A DNA stretch of 64,000 nt from Pseudopedobacter sp044361595 (GTDB lineage: Bacteria; Bacteroidota; Bacteroidia; Sphingobacteriales; Sphingobacteriaceae). This document shows positions 36,346 to 45,410 of the stretch, in pieces. Location: the NCBI GenBank assembly GCA_044361595.1, contig JBIKIN010000003.1, positions 132,170 to 196,169 of the forward strand. Direction: 5' to 3'. How positions within the stretch are numbered: position 1 is the stretch's first letter; each line of letters begins with the position of its first letter. The notes under the pieces are model-generated. The model made no database searches. It was not told the origin of the DNA and saw only the letters and a program-made list of their open reading frames with translations. Made by a program: the position numbers and the translations under genes.

Positions 36346-36813
36346 ATGAGAACGTACACCCTAAATTTTGAGCAAAAAGTACCAATAAGCTTACAAGAAG
36401 CTTGGGATTTTTTCTCTTCGCCATTAAATTTGGCTAAAATTACACCCAAGAGTATGAGCTTTGTGATTACATCTGACTATGCCCCAGGTACTAAAATGTA
36501 TGAAGGTATGCTGATATCTTACAAAGTATCCCCATTGTTAGGTATTAAGATGGACTGGATGACAGAAATCACCTATGTGAAGGAAGGTGAATACTTTATA
36601 GACGACCAGCGTTTTGGACCTTTTGCATTGTGGCATCACGAACATCATTTCAAAACTATTGAAGGTGGTGTTCTAATGACTGATAAATTAACATACGCTG
36701 TTCCTTTTGGTTTTTTAGGCCAAATTGCTAACGCTTTAGTTATTGCAAAACAAACTCAAGATATATTCAATTATCGCGTTAAAGCTGTTGAGGAAATGTT
36801 TGGAAAATATTAG
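36346..36813 (+). CDS. SRPBCC family protein
   Basis: The 155-residue protein has the START-like SRPBCC fold that makes a hydrophobic ligand pocket. It opens TYTLNFEQKVPISLQEAWDFF, with the usual WxFF helix-grip start, and ends with a long helix (IANALVIAKQTQDIFNYRVKAVEEMF). The central DDQRFGPFALWHHEHHF is characteristic of a Bacteroidota group. The ATG at 36346 is chosen over an in-frame TTG two codons upstream. Ligand and function are unknown. Confidence 0.88.
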   Translation: MRTYTLNFEQKVPISLQEAWDFFSSPLNLAKITPKSMSFVITSDYAPGTKMYEGMLISYKVSPLLGIKMDWMTEITYVKEGEYFIDDQRFGPFALWHHEHHFKTIEGGVLMTDKLTYAVPFGFLGQIANALVIAKQTQDIFNYRVKAVEEMFGKY

Positions 36814-36819
36814 TTTTTT

Positions 36820-36990
36820 AGGTGGTTGGTTTGTTAGATAGTTGGATAATTGAATTGGTTAATTGGTGTAATTAGTTGAAATAGTTCATTAGTATCTTCA
36901 AATAAAAAGTTCATTAGTCGATTCTATATTGCTAATGAACCAATGACTAATGAACTATCGACCTACCACTAAAAAAAACTATTCAACTAA
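36820..36990. repeat. Degenerate heptad-like repeat tract with inverted repeat
   Basis: Between convergent genes lies a tract of TTGGTTA/ATTGGTG-like words followed by a 12-bp inverted repeat, AGTTCATTAGTC (36908-36919) and GACTAATGAACT (36945-36956). There is no T run, so it is not a standard terminator. Related CTAATGAAC words recur at 39.06-39.12 kb. Confidence 0.6.
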
Positions 36991-36994
36991 GAAG

Positions 36995-38773
36995 CTATTG
37001 CCCTATATTCCATATTTTATCATAACCTAAGGCAACTTCTTTTTGCCTCAAATTTTTAATCCCTTCTATTAAACCGCTGATGATTTCATCTGTTGAGCAA
37101 GCTTGGGCCAAGGCATTTGGGTTAGTTTTAACCAAGTCGCCATTAAAAGCTTTACCAGATGTGTTTACAATATACCCACTAGCATAAGTTCCCTGTTTGC
37201 TGTTATTACTTTCATCTCTGCCCGTAATTTTTATAGATAAAGACGGAATTAAAATTACTTTACCCTCACTGTTTCCCGCTACTTGAAAACTAAGGTGCAT
37301 ATTAACCAATCCATCAACATCTGCTTCTTTCATTAAATTTCCCACAATATTATCTGTTGTATAGTTTTCGCTTATGCTACCCACAATTTCTCCAATTGAC
37401 TTTGGATCGGTACGTTGTGTGCCTTTGTAGCTTGTATTTACGATACTTGCTGTATTATTAGCTGCGGCCGGATAAAGGGATGCATAATTTGTATTACTAG
37501 TTATTTTTTCAACAGGTACAAAATCTATGTTATACTCGGTTTTCATAAACTTAACCAAGCCATTGTAAACCCTATCCATTACGGTTTGCCATTGTGCATT
37601 GGTTAATTGAGGGAATTGATAAGTTGTTGTGGTGGTGGTAATTGTTCTAGTTTGAACGTATCCATATCTTGCACTATAATCGTATCCAGTTTTTTCCGAA
37701 CTAGAAACATCCTGTTTAAACGTGTTTCCTTGCATGGTAAAAGAAGTTAGACCAAATTTAGAGCCTTTAGAAAATGGAATACCATAATTAGCATTTGGTT
37801 TATAAAAAGTATAACCCACATTATTTGTTAAACTTTTATCGCTTATTTTAATAGATGCATAAACGCTTTCTTCTTGCTTACCTTTAATAATTACTGGCAT
37901 ACTAGCATAAGATGTAGCAGTAATTTCGGCACTTTTTAAACTCCCCATGTTTTGCGAGGCATCTAGTTTATCTCTTTCGGTCTTAAATTCACGCTCAATA
38001 ATCAAAAAGTTTTCGCCTTTGTTATAATTTCCAACGCCTTTAACACTTCCCACAATTTCTGGATTACTTAACGACTCTTTTGGAATAGTTACAGTTACTT
38101 CTCCATCTTTACCTGCATCAAAACTTGCAAAATGATTGAGTGCTCTTGCTCCAGCAACATCAGTTATTAGGGAAACTCTAATTCTAGTACCAGCAGAACC
38201 TACTGGGTTTTTATAGGTTAATTTAATGTCTTCTGCTAAATCTATAATTGGTAAAGATCTATCACCATTAACGGCAATAATTTCTACTTTGTTAATTGGT
38301 TTTAAAGAAAAAGTAGCTTCATCGCCAGATGTAGTTTTAACTTTTATAGATTTAGGTGTAGTAAAAGCATTAGGAAAGGCAGCAAGATAAGAGCCTAAAC
38401 CTACATACTCCATTTCCTTACCCTCGCAAGTTACAGTGCCATCAATTTTATACAAGCCTAACCCTTCACTTTTGAAAAAGGATACTGATAACATATAATC
38501 ACCTTCTATAGTTCCGTTAGGGTAGTATTTAGATTCGGAGGTTTTAATTTCTGGCGGATAAACTCCAGAAATAATATTAAATTTTGCAATGGCTACATCT
38601 AATTCTTTGGTGGTAGAAGTCATTAAATTACCAGCTAAATTTCCAAGTTTTTCGCCAATTCTTAACTCTGGCATTTTAAGCTTGAACTTTTTCTTATCCT
38701 TTTCTTCTTTTTCTTGCGCCGATACCAAGTTGATACAAAATAGTGTCAATAGAATGAGTGAGATTTTTTTCAT
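36995..38773 (-). CDS. Large secreted protein of unknown function
   Basis: The chain of about 592 residues starts with a signal peptide (MKKISLILLTLFCINLVSAQ) and a Lys/Glu-rich patch, then appears as beta-rich domains without transmembrane helices. I recognise no family. A Thr-rich stretch (RTITTTTTTYQF) lies in the middle. The ATG at 38773 is used rather than the one two codons upstream. It is probably a periplasmic or outer-membrane protein of the phylum. Confidence 0.75.
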   Translation of the reverse strand: MKKISLILLTLFCINLVSAQEKEEKDKKKFKLKMPELRIGEKLGNLAGNLMTSTTKELDVAIAKFNIISGVYPPEIKTSESKYYPNGTIEGDYMLSVSFFKSEGLGLYKIDGTVTCEGKEMEYVGLGSYLAAFPNAFTTPKSIKVKTTSGDEATFSLKPINKVEIIAVNGDRSLPIIDLAEDIKLTYKNPVGSAGTRIRVSLITDVAGARALNHFASFDAGKDGEVTVTIPKESLSNPEIVGSVKGVGNYNKGENFLIIEREFKTERDKLDASQNMGSLKSAEITATSYASMPVIIKGKQEESVYASIKISDKSLTNNVGYTFYKPNANYGIPFSKGSKFGLTSFTMQGNTFKQDVSSSEKTGYDYSARYGYVQTRTITTTTTTYQFPQLTNAQWQTVMDRVYNGLVKFMKTEYNIDFVPVEKITSNTNYASLYPAAANNTASIVNTSYKGTQRTDPKSIGEIVGSISENYTTDNIVGNLMKEADVDGLVNMHLSFQVAGNSEGKVILIPSLSIKITGRDESNNSKQGTYASGYIVNTSGKAFNGDLVKTNPNALAQACSTDEIISGLIEGIKNLRQKEVALGYDKIWNIGQ

Positions 38774-39112
38774 GATCATTTGTTTTATGGTTCAATAACA
38801 AAAATTAAATCAATTTATTTAAGCTTGACTATTTGTTTATTAAAACAAAAGAGATGATAAAATTTGAGTTACAGCTACGTGTTTTTACTGATTTTGATAT
38901 TGATTGGGAAGGAAAATTCTGATGTTTTAAGAGTTGATTCTTAACTATTATAAATTACTAAAAAGTTAATTCATACTATAAGAAAATATAAAATTGGAAT
39001 TGAAATCAATTATAAAGACAAGATTATTGAACCAATTGCTAATTAAACTAACGAGAGTCTACTAATGAACTATTGACTAATTACAGTAACTAATACCTAA
39101 TGAACTAATAAA
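38774..39112. repeat. AT-rich spacer ending in TAATGAAC-type repeats
   Basis: The first 280 bp show nothing recognisable. The last 70 bp (about 39050-39125) contain repeated CTAATGAACTA, TGACTAATTA and ACCAATGAACC words, running into the last codons of the radical SAM gene. Confidence 0.55.
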
Positions 39113-40066
39113 CTACAGAACCAATGAACCAAACAAACTCCCCTGCACCACACCTTTACGTTCTATTTCGTTATCAATAAAAGTTTGAATTTCTGATTTC
39201 TTTAACCCCCATTTAGGAGCAATCAACATGTCTAAATCTGATATTCCAAATAAACGTTGAATAACTACATCTGGACGAAGACGAGGTAATAGTTCACAAA
39301 GGAAATCGGCGTACTCTTGTAAAGTGAATAGTTTGAAAGGGTCTTTTTTGTATTTAGCCCCCATAATAGAGCCTTCTACAATATGCAAATGGTGAAATTT
39401 AACAAAGCTGATTTGCGGGAAACGGTTAATTTCATCGGCGTAAGCCAACATCATGTCATGTGTTTCGCCAGGTAAACCAAATATGGTATGTACGCAAATG
39501 TCTAGTTTAGATTTGGTGAGCAAGCCCATCACATCTACAAATTCGTCATGAGAGCAGCCTCGGTTAATTTGAGCTAAGGTTTGGTTGTAAATAGACTCCA
39601 TACCCATTTCTAAATCTACATCTACCCTATCGGTATAACTTTCTAACAAAGCAATTTTTTCGGCATCAATACAATCGGGACGTGTACCTACTGATAAACC
39701 TACGACATGAGTCATATCTACACTTAAGGCTTCGTCATACATCATTTTTAGGTAGTGAGCTGGTGCATAGGTATTGGTATTGGGTTGAAAGTAAATGATA
39801 AACTTCTCGGCCTTGTAATGTTTCCATGCTCGCTCCATGCCAAATTCTATCTGTTCTTTCATGGTGGCCATGTTGCGAGAAGTGGGTGTAAAAGAATCTA
39901 CATTGCAATAAGTGCAACCACCGTATCCTTTCGAGCCATCTCGGTTTGGGCAAGTAAAGCCACCATCGACAATAACTTTGTAAACCCTTTTTACCTGATA
40001 TTTATTTTTTAAATAGGCACTGTAATAATTATAATTCTTTTCGCCGAAGGCTAATGACTTTTCCAA
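39113..40066 (-). CDS. TIGR01212 family radical SAM protein (YhcC-like)
   Basis: It is a predicted [4Fe-4S] radical SAM enzyme of unknown substrate. After the start comes GEKNYNYYSAYL, then GGFTCPNRDGSKGYGGCTYC, whose three Cys (C.....GGCTYC form) bind the cluster, and the family core up to KFHHLHIVEGS. I begin it at a TTG (40066): an ATG at 40108 would add a hydrophobic stretch, but that codon lies upstream of the -7 box at 40086-40093. The chosen start gives 317 residues. The gene is divergent from corA. Confidence 0.85.
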   Translation of the reverse strand: MEKSLAFGEKNYNYYSAYLKNKYQVKRVYKVIVDGGFTCPNRDGSKGYGGCTYCNVDSFTPTSRNMATMKEQIEFGMERAWKHYKAEKFIIYFQPNTNTYAPAHYLKMMYDEALSVDMTHVVGLSVGTRPDCIDAEKIALLESYTDRVDVDLEMGMESIYNQTLAQINRGCSHDEFVDVMGLLTKSKLDICVHTIFGLPGETHDMMLAYADEINRFPQISFVKFHHLHIVEGSIMGAKYKKDPFKLFTLQEYADFLCELLPRLRPDVVIQRLFGISDLDMLIAPKWGLKKSEIQTFIDNEIERKGVVQGSLFGSLVL

Positions 40067-40077
40067 TGTTAAAATGA

Positions 40078-40093
40078 TATTTTTGCAAAGATA
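40078..40093. promoter_or_regulatory. Back-to-back -7 elements for corA and the radical SAM gene
   Basis: TATTTTTG (40078-40085, plus strand) abuts TATCTTTG (40093-40086, minus strand), giving a nearly symmetrical 16-bp TATTTTTGCAAAGATA. Both fit TAnnTTTG; neither has a clear TTG at -33. The two promoters cannot both be occupied at once. Confidence 0.55.
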
Positions 40094-40126
40094 CAAATAG
40101 ATAATCATTTGATAATTTAATGCCGT

Positions 40127-41080
40127 ATGTTAAGAATCTATTATAAAAGAAATACCAGGCTTGCCAAAGAAACCGATGTGGAAATGATTCGTGAAATACC
40201 CATTGAAAGCTTGGTTTGGGTAGATTTACAAAATCCTACGGTAGAAGAAAAGGTTACCATAGAAACTTATTTTGACATTAAGTACTCTTCTGAAGAAGAA
40301 TCTTTAGAGATTGAAAGTTCATCTCGTTTTAGTGAAATGGATAACGAAATTATTATTAATTCTAACTTTTTATCAATCAGAGAAAACGGTTTTGATTACA
40401 ATCCTGTATCTATTATTTTGGAAAAAGCCATTTTATTTACCTACCGAGATGATGATATTAAAACTTTTGGCGAAACAGTCAAAAAAATAAAAGCTAACCC
40501 TACTTTGTATGTAAATGGCTATCAAATTTTATCTACGCTGTTAGAAACCTGTATAGACCAAGATGCAGATTTAATTGAGAATATTGCTAAAGACATTGCT
40601 GAGCTGAATAAAAGTTTAAAATCGACAAATGAGAAAGTAGATGAAGACGACCTTTTAAAAATATCGTCTTTACAAAGTGATAATATGTTGCTGCGAGAGA
40701 ATATTATTGATAAGCAAAGGTTACTTTCATCTTTAATAAAATCTTCGGTATTCCCTCAAGAATTTATGGGTGTTTTAAGAATAATGATTAAAGATATTAG
40801 CTCGCTTTTGGAACACAATAAATTTGCGTTTGAAAGGCTTGAGTATTTGCAAGATACTTTTATGGGTTTAATTAATATTGATCAAAACCGTATTATTAAA
40901 ATTTTTACGGTTGCAACCGTAGCTTTTATGCCTCCTACCCTAATTGCTAGTATTTACGGTATGAATTTTAGCTTAATGCCAGAACTACAATGGAAATACG
41001 GTTATTTTTTAGCACTGTTTTTAATGGCAGCATCATCATTAGGAACGCTTTTCTATTTTAAAAAGAAGAATTGGTTGTGA
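40127..41080 (+). CDS. corA: CorA family magnesium transporter
   Basis: It moves Mg2+ (or Co2+/Ni2+) across the inner membrane as a pentamer. The 317 residues have a cytoplasmic alpha/beta N-domain, a long helical stalk (about 160-255), and two C-terminal helices joined by the signature loop, seen as IYGMNFSLMPELQWKYGY. The GMN motif is intact. The start is the ATG at 40127 with the -7 box 42 bp upstream. No Mg riboswitch-like structure fits in the 5' leader. Confidence 0.95.
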   Translation: MLRIYYKRNTRLAKETDVEMIREIPIESLVWVDLQNPTVEEKVTIETYFDIKYSSEEESLEIESSSRFSEMDNEIIINSNFLSIRENGFDYNPVSIILEKAILFTYRDDDIKTFGETVKKIKANPTLYVNGYQILSTLLETCIDQDADLIENIAKDIAELNKSLKSTNEKVDEDDLLKISSLQSDNMLLRENIIDKQRLLSSLIKSSVFPQEFMGVLRIMIKDISSLLEHNKFAFERLEYLQDTFMGLINIDQNRIIKIFTVATVAFMPPTLIASIYGMNFSLMPELQWKYGYFLALFLMAASSLGTLFYFKKKNWL

Positions 41081-41084
41081 AAGG

Positions 41085-41139
<55 letters not shown>

Positions 41140-41143
41140 AAAT

Positions 41144-42154
41144 TTAAACCTTATTTGTCGAATCTCGCTTATTTAAAGTACAATTTAAGGTGATTTGGTG
41201 GAGCTGTTGTTCTGTTTTACTTTCGATTTCTTTAATCAGTAAGCTTGCTGCAGTTTTACCAATCTCAAAAGCTGGTTGTGCAATGGTAGTTAACGATGGG
41301 TTTAAATGTCGGGCGACTTCTAAACTAGAAAAAGTGATAATTTTAATGTCTTTTGGAATGTTAAGCGCTAATTCTTTACAAATATCGTAACAGGCGATAG
41401 CTAGTTTTTCGACCGTACAAAAAATTGCATCTGGTTTTTTATCTAAAATAAAAGTTTTAAGCTCATTCAAATCTAATTCTTGCGATGGCGAAAAGGTTTT
41501 TATTAAACTTAAATCGGGAGTTAAACCGTATGATTTTAAAGCATCTACATAAGCGTTTTCTCGCTTTTGCATGGTTGTTAAATGCGAACCAGCCTTTAAA
41601 AACAATATTTTTCTAGACCCTTTACTTAGTAATAACTTGGTCCCTTCCAAAGCACTTTCATAATCGTTACTGGTAATTTTGGTGGTTTCAATTTCTTCCA
41701 AAACCCGATCAAACATCACTAATTTAATATCCCTGGCTAAAATTTCGTTTAAATGAGCAACATCTTCAGTTTCTGAGCAAACTGAAATTAAAACACCATC
41801 TACCCTGCCTCCAATTAAGTGGTTAATAATTCTTAGCTCTTTTTGATAATCTTCATCGGTTTGGTAAATCAAAACATAATAATCGTTTTCCTGGCACACA
41901 GCCTCGACTCCTTTAATAACTCGGGTAAAAAAGTTGTTCGATATTTCGGGAATAATTAGTGCAATGGTTTTGCTTACATGTTTTCTTAAAGAAGCAGCAA
42001 AAGGATTTGGATGATAATTTAAATCTTTAGCAAGCTGTTTTACCCTTTTTTTTGTTTCTACATTAATTTCATAACTATCTGTTAAAGCCCTAGAAACTGT
42101 AGAAACAGATACTCCTAAAATATCTGCTATTTCTTTAAGTGTTACGTTCTTCAT
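41144..42154 (-). CDS. LacI family transcriptional regulator
   Basis: The 336-residue protein has an N-terminal helix-turn-helix (TLKEIADILGVSVSTVSRAL, residues 4-23) with the hinge helix near 45-60 and a periplasmic-binding-protein-like sensor domain (60-330). The effector and targets cannot be read from the sequence. It lies 23 bp downstream of an Lrp-type gene on the same strand, so it may be co-transcribed with it. No sugar catabolic genes adjoin it. Confidence 0.92.
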   Translation of the reverse strand: MKNVTLKEIADILGVSVSTVSRALTDSYEINVETKKRVKQLAKDLNYHPNPFAASLRKHVSKTIALIIPEISNNFFTRVIKGVEAVCQENDYYVLIYQTDEDYQKELRIINHLIGGRVDGVLISVCSETEDVAHLNEILARDIKLVMFDRVLEEIETTKITSNDYESALEGTKLLLSKGSRKILFLKAGSHLTTMQKRENAYVDALKSYGLTPDLSLIKTFSPSQELDLNELKTFILDKKPDAIFCTVEKLAIACYDICKELALNIPKDIKIITFSSLEVARHLNPSLTTIAQPAFEIGKTAASLLIKEIESKTEQQLHQITLNCTLNKRDSTNKV

Positions 42155-42177
42155 TGAATAGAAAAATCAAAAAAAAA

Positions 42178-42642
42178 TTAATATTCTAATGGAATGATTG
42201 GCTCTTTTTTACTGGTGCTCATAATCATCATGGTATGAAATGTTTTTACCACGCTTATTCTACTTATTTTTTGCATAATTAATTGCTCATAAGTTTTAAT
42301 ATCTTTTACATAAGCTTTCAATAAAAAATCACATTGCCCAGTAACATGATGGCATTCCGTAATTTCTTTAATTTCTCCAATCTCTTTCAAAAAAATCTGA
42401 ATAGTATCTTGTTGATGGAAATCTAATGATACTTGGATAAATGTTTTTATTCCTAAACCCAATTTCTCCTCATCTACCAAAGCATGGTAACTTTTAATAT
42501 AGCCAGAGTGCTCTAACTTTCTAACTCTTTCTAAAGTAGGTGCCGGAGATAAACCAATGTGTTGCGACAATTGTAAATTGGTAATTCTACCGTTTTCTTG
42601 TAAAATTTTTAAAATATTAAAATCTATTTTATCTAATTCCAT
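42178..42642 (-). CDS. Lrp/AsnC family transcriptional regulator
   Basis: The 154-residue regulator has a winged HTH in residues 1-60 (LDKIDFNILKILQENGRITN, then LSQHIGLSPAPTLERVRKLE) and a RAM ligand-binding domain to the C-terminus (EITECHHVTGQCDFLLKAYV). Members respond to amino acids such as leucine. A good promoter precedes it, and it is divergent from mntR across 150 bp. Confidence 0.94.
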   Translation of the reverse strand: MELDKIDFNILKILQENGRITNLQLSQHIGLSPAPTLERVRKLEHSGYIKSYHALVDEEKLGLGIKTFIQVSLDFHQQDTIQIFLKEIGEIKEITECHHVTGQCDFLLKAYVKDIKTYEQLIMQKISRISVVKTFHTMMIMSTSKKEPIIPLEY

Positions 42643-42659
42643 AATTGGGTTTTATACTA

Positions 42660-42688
42660 CAAATTTAAATTTATTACTTATAAACCAA
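42660..42688 (-). promoter_or_regulatory. Promoter of the Lrp-family gene
   Basis: On the minus strand TTG (42688-42686), an 18-bp spacer and TAAATTTG (42667-42660) match the Bacteroidota consensus exactly, 18 bp upstream of the start codon. Confidence 0.65.
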
Positions 42689-42742
42689 ATTATATTTTAC
42701 AAAATACTCAATTTATTTTTGATTATTTCTTAGATTTAAATT

Positions 42743-42758
42743 TTTAGACTAATCTAAA
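42743..42758. promoter_or_regulatory. Putative MntR operator upstream of mntR-mntH
   Basis: TTTAGA-C-TAA-TCTAAA, a 16-bp imperfect inverted repeat, ends 34 bp before the mntR ATG and overlaps the -33 region of the only visible -7-like box (TAGATTTA, 42767-42774). Additional TTAGATTTA half-sites flank it (42729-42737 and 42767-42774). The same core recurs as a longer palindrome at 48654-48687 before a TonB receptor. Assignment to MntR rests on adjacency and repetition. Confidence 0.65.
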
Positions 42759-42792
42759 TTTATTATTAGATTTACAAAATTAAATTTTTACC

Positions 42793-43446
42793 ATGAATAT
42801 TTCGTTTACAGAAGAAAATTATTTGAAGGCAATTTACCACAATCAAGAGAAATTAGACGGTTTGGTAAGCACCAATGCGTTATCAGATTCTTTACAAACC
42901 AAAGCAGCTTCAGTTACAGATATGCTTAAAAAATTAGCCGATAAAGATTTAATTAACTACGAAAAATATCAGGGCGTTAGCCTTACGCAAAAAGGAAAAC
43001 AGAAAGCATTAACTATTATTAGAAAACACCGTTTATGGGAAGTTTTTATGGTGGATAAATTAGCTTTTAAATGGGACGAAGTACATGAACTTGCAGAGGA
43101 GTTAGAACATATAAATTCTGAAAAGCTAATTAACAAACTTGATGAGTTTTTAGGCTTCCCAAAATACGACCCTCATGGCGATCCAATACCTGACAGCGAT
43201 GGAAATATCAAAACAGAAGCATTTATAGTTCTTTCTAAATTAAATATTGGCGATAGCGGTAAAATTAGTGGGATAAAAGCGCACTCGAAGGAGTTTTTAC
43301 AATATCTAGAAAAAATGAACCTCACTATTGGTCAAAAAATTACACTATTAGAAAAAATTAGTTTTGATGGGTCTGTAATATTAAAAATTAACGACCAAGA
43401 AAAATCAATAAGTAGAGAAGTTTCACAGAATTTATTAATAGGATGA
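42793..43446 (+). CDS. mntR: DtxR/MntR family metal-dependent regulator
   Basis: The 217-residue protein has an N-terminal winged HTH (TEENYLKAIY to LTQKGKQKAL, about 6-75), a dimerisation/metal domain (HRLWEVFMVDKLAFKWDEVH with ELEHI, about 80-140), and a C-terminal SH3/FeoA-like domain (about 148-217). That three-domain plan is DtxR/IdeR-like; the coupling to an Nramp transporter favours manganese as corepressor, though iron is possible. Its stop overlaps the start of mntH by 4 bp (ATGA), so the two are translationally coupled and presumably autoregulated. Confidence 0.92.
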   Translation: MNISFTEENYLKAIYHNQEKLDGLVSTNALSDSLQTKAASVTDMLKKLADKDLINYEKYQGVSLTQKGKQKALTIIRKHRLWEVFMVDKLAFKWDEVHELAEELEHINSEKLINKLDEFLGFPKYDPHGDPIPDSDGNIKTEAFIVLSKLNIGDSGKISGIKAHSKEFLQYLEKMNLTIGQKITLLEKISFDGSVILKINDQEKSISREVSQNLLIG

Positions 43447-45317
43447 AAAATACCGAAAGCTATAGTTCTTTAAGCGAAGTAAACTCTTCGGTTAACACCA
43501 ATAAAAGAAAAGGTTGGAAAAGAATTTTTGCTTTTTTAGGTCCGGCTTATTTGGTAAGTGTGGGCTATATGGACCCTGGAAATTGGGCAACAGACCTAGC
43601 CGGTGGTTCTCAGTTTGGATATAAACTGATTTGGGTTTTACTGATGAGTAACCTCATCGCATTGCTATTACAATCTTTAAGTGCGAGATTAGGAATTGTA
43701 AGAGGCTTAGATTTAGCGCAGGCCTCAAAAAATGCTTATCCAAAATGGGCAAATATTCCGCTATACATTTTAGCCGAAATTGCCATTGCTGCCTGCGATT
43801 TGGCCGAAATTATAGGTATGGCCATCGGTTTAAACTTGCTATTTGGTTTACCCCTAATTTGGGGCGTCAGTATTACCGTTTTTGATACTCTATTATTACT
43901 ATTACTTTTAAAACGAGGAATGCGAACTGTAGAGACCTTTATTGTTTCTTTAGTTTTTATTATTGGATTAGCCTTTTTAGTCGAAATGTTTATTGTAACT
44001 CCCGTTTACACGGATGTTTTGCAAGGTTTTAAACCATCGGCTTTAAGCGGAAGTGCTTTATATATCGCTATCGGGATTATTGGAGCAACAGTAATGCCTC
44101 ATAATTTATACTTACACTCATCTTTGGTGCAAACCAGAAAGTTTGATAGATCGATAAAAGGGATGAAAGAGGCTATCAAATTTAATTTTATTGATACCGC
44201 CATTGCCTTAAACCTCGCCTTTTTTGTAAATGCTGCCATTTTAATATTAGCTGCTGCAGCTTTTTATACCAATGGTTTTTACGAAGTTGCCGAAATACAA
44301 GATGCCTATAAACTCCTAGAAAACTTATTTGGTAAAGCTGCCCCTTCCCTTTTTGCCATTGCTTTAATTGCTGCTGGGCAAAGTTCTACCATTACCGGAA
44401 CTTTAGCCGGACAAATTATTATGGAAGGCCATTTGAATTTACGTATTCAGCCTTGGCTACGCCGATTAATAACCCGATTAATAGCTATTGCCCCTGCTTT
44501 TTGCACCATTCTATTTTTTGGCGAGGAAAGTTTAGGAAGCCTATTGGTGTTAAGTCAGGTGGTTTTAAGTTTACAATTAGGCTTTGCCATTATTCCACTC
44601 ATACACTTTAACTCCGACAAAAAATTGATGCAAGGTTTTGCCATAAAAACTTGGGTAAAAGTTTTAGCTTGGGTAAGTGCTGTAATTATCATTTACCTAA
44701 ACATTAGCTTAGTAATTGATGAGCTTACCGGCTGGATAAACGCTGGTGTAAGTAAATTATTAATTTATGGCTTAATAATTCCAGTTGTTGTGGCTTGTTT
44801 TGGCTTATTGGTATATATATTTATTCATCCGTTTTTAAACAAAGTGACCAAAGTAGTTAACCTATTACCGCATGGTAAAGCTTTATCATTAAGTAGTTTA
44901 ACAAAATTTAGCTATCAGCATATTGGTATTACTACCGATTTTTCTGACCATGATGAAAAAGTAATTAGAAACGCTTTAATGCAGGGAGGTAAAAATGCAA
45001 CGTATGTATTTATTCACGTTGTAGAAACTGCCGGAGCAAGGTATCATGGTAAAAATGTGATGGATAATGAGACCATTTTAGATGAAGAAAACTTACTGAA
45101 ATACAAACAAGATTTAGAAAACCAAGGCTATAAAGTATCGTATAAAATTGGCTTTGGAAACCCTGCAAATGCCATTAGCAAAATTGTGAACGATGAAGAA
45201 ATAGACTTTTTAGTGATGGGCGCACATGGCCACAAAGGAATTAAAGATTTACTATTTGGCACAACCGTAGATACCGTAAGGCATAAAATTAACATCCCTG
45301 TTTTAATTGTGAATTAG
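43443..45317 (+). CDS. mntH: Nramp divalent metal transporter with C-terminal universal stress domain
   Basis: It imports Mn2+ (or Fe2+) with protons across the inner membrane. The 624 residues hold eleven membrane helices up to about 470, with the Nramp metal-site motifs DPGN (GYMDPGNWATD, helix 1) and MPH (VMPHNLYLHS, helix 6). From about 485 to 624 a UspA-like domain follows (HIGITTDFSD at its start, MGAHGHKGIKDLLFG with the nucleotide-binding Gly-rich loop near its end). The fusion implies ATP or nucleotide sensing by the transporter. It overlaps mntR and is the second gene of the operon. Confidence 0.93.
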   Translation: MKNTESYSSLSEVNSSVNTNKRKGWKRIFAFLGPAYLVSVGYMDPGNWATDLAGGSQFGYKLIWVLLMSNLIALLLQSLSARLGIVRGLDLAQASKNAYPKWANIPLYILAEIAIAACDLAEIIGMAIGLNLLFGLPLIWGVSITVFDTLLLLLLLKRGMRTVETFIVSLVFIIGLAFLVEMFIVTPVYTDVLQGFKPSALSGSALYIAIGIIGATVMPHNLYLHSSLVQTRKFDRSIKGMKEAIKFNFIDTAIALNLAFFVNAAILILAAAAFYTNGFYEVAEIQDAYKLLENLFGKAAPSLFAIALIAAGQSSTITGTLAGQIIMEGHLNLRIQPWLRRLITRLIAIAPAFCTILFFGEESLGSLLVLSQVVLSLQLGFAIIPLIHFNSDKKLMQGFAIKTWVKVLAWVSAVIIIYLNISLVIDELTGWINAGVSKLLIYGLIIPVVVACFGLLVYIFIHPFLNKVTKVVNLLPHGKALSLSSLTKFSYQHIGITTDFSDHDEKVIRNALMQGGKNATYVFIHVVETAGARYHGKNVMDNETILDEENLLKYKQDLENQGYKVSYKIGFGNPANAISKIVNDEEIDFLVMGAHGHKGIKDLLFGTTVDTVRHKINIPVLIVN

Positions 45318-45410
45318 GCTTTTGGGGTGATTTGAGTTAAGATTGGTATTGATGTTTTGGTAATGAAATACATTTAAATAAGAGTTATCGGCAATTAAAC
45401 AGAATAGACT

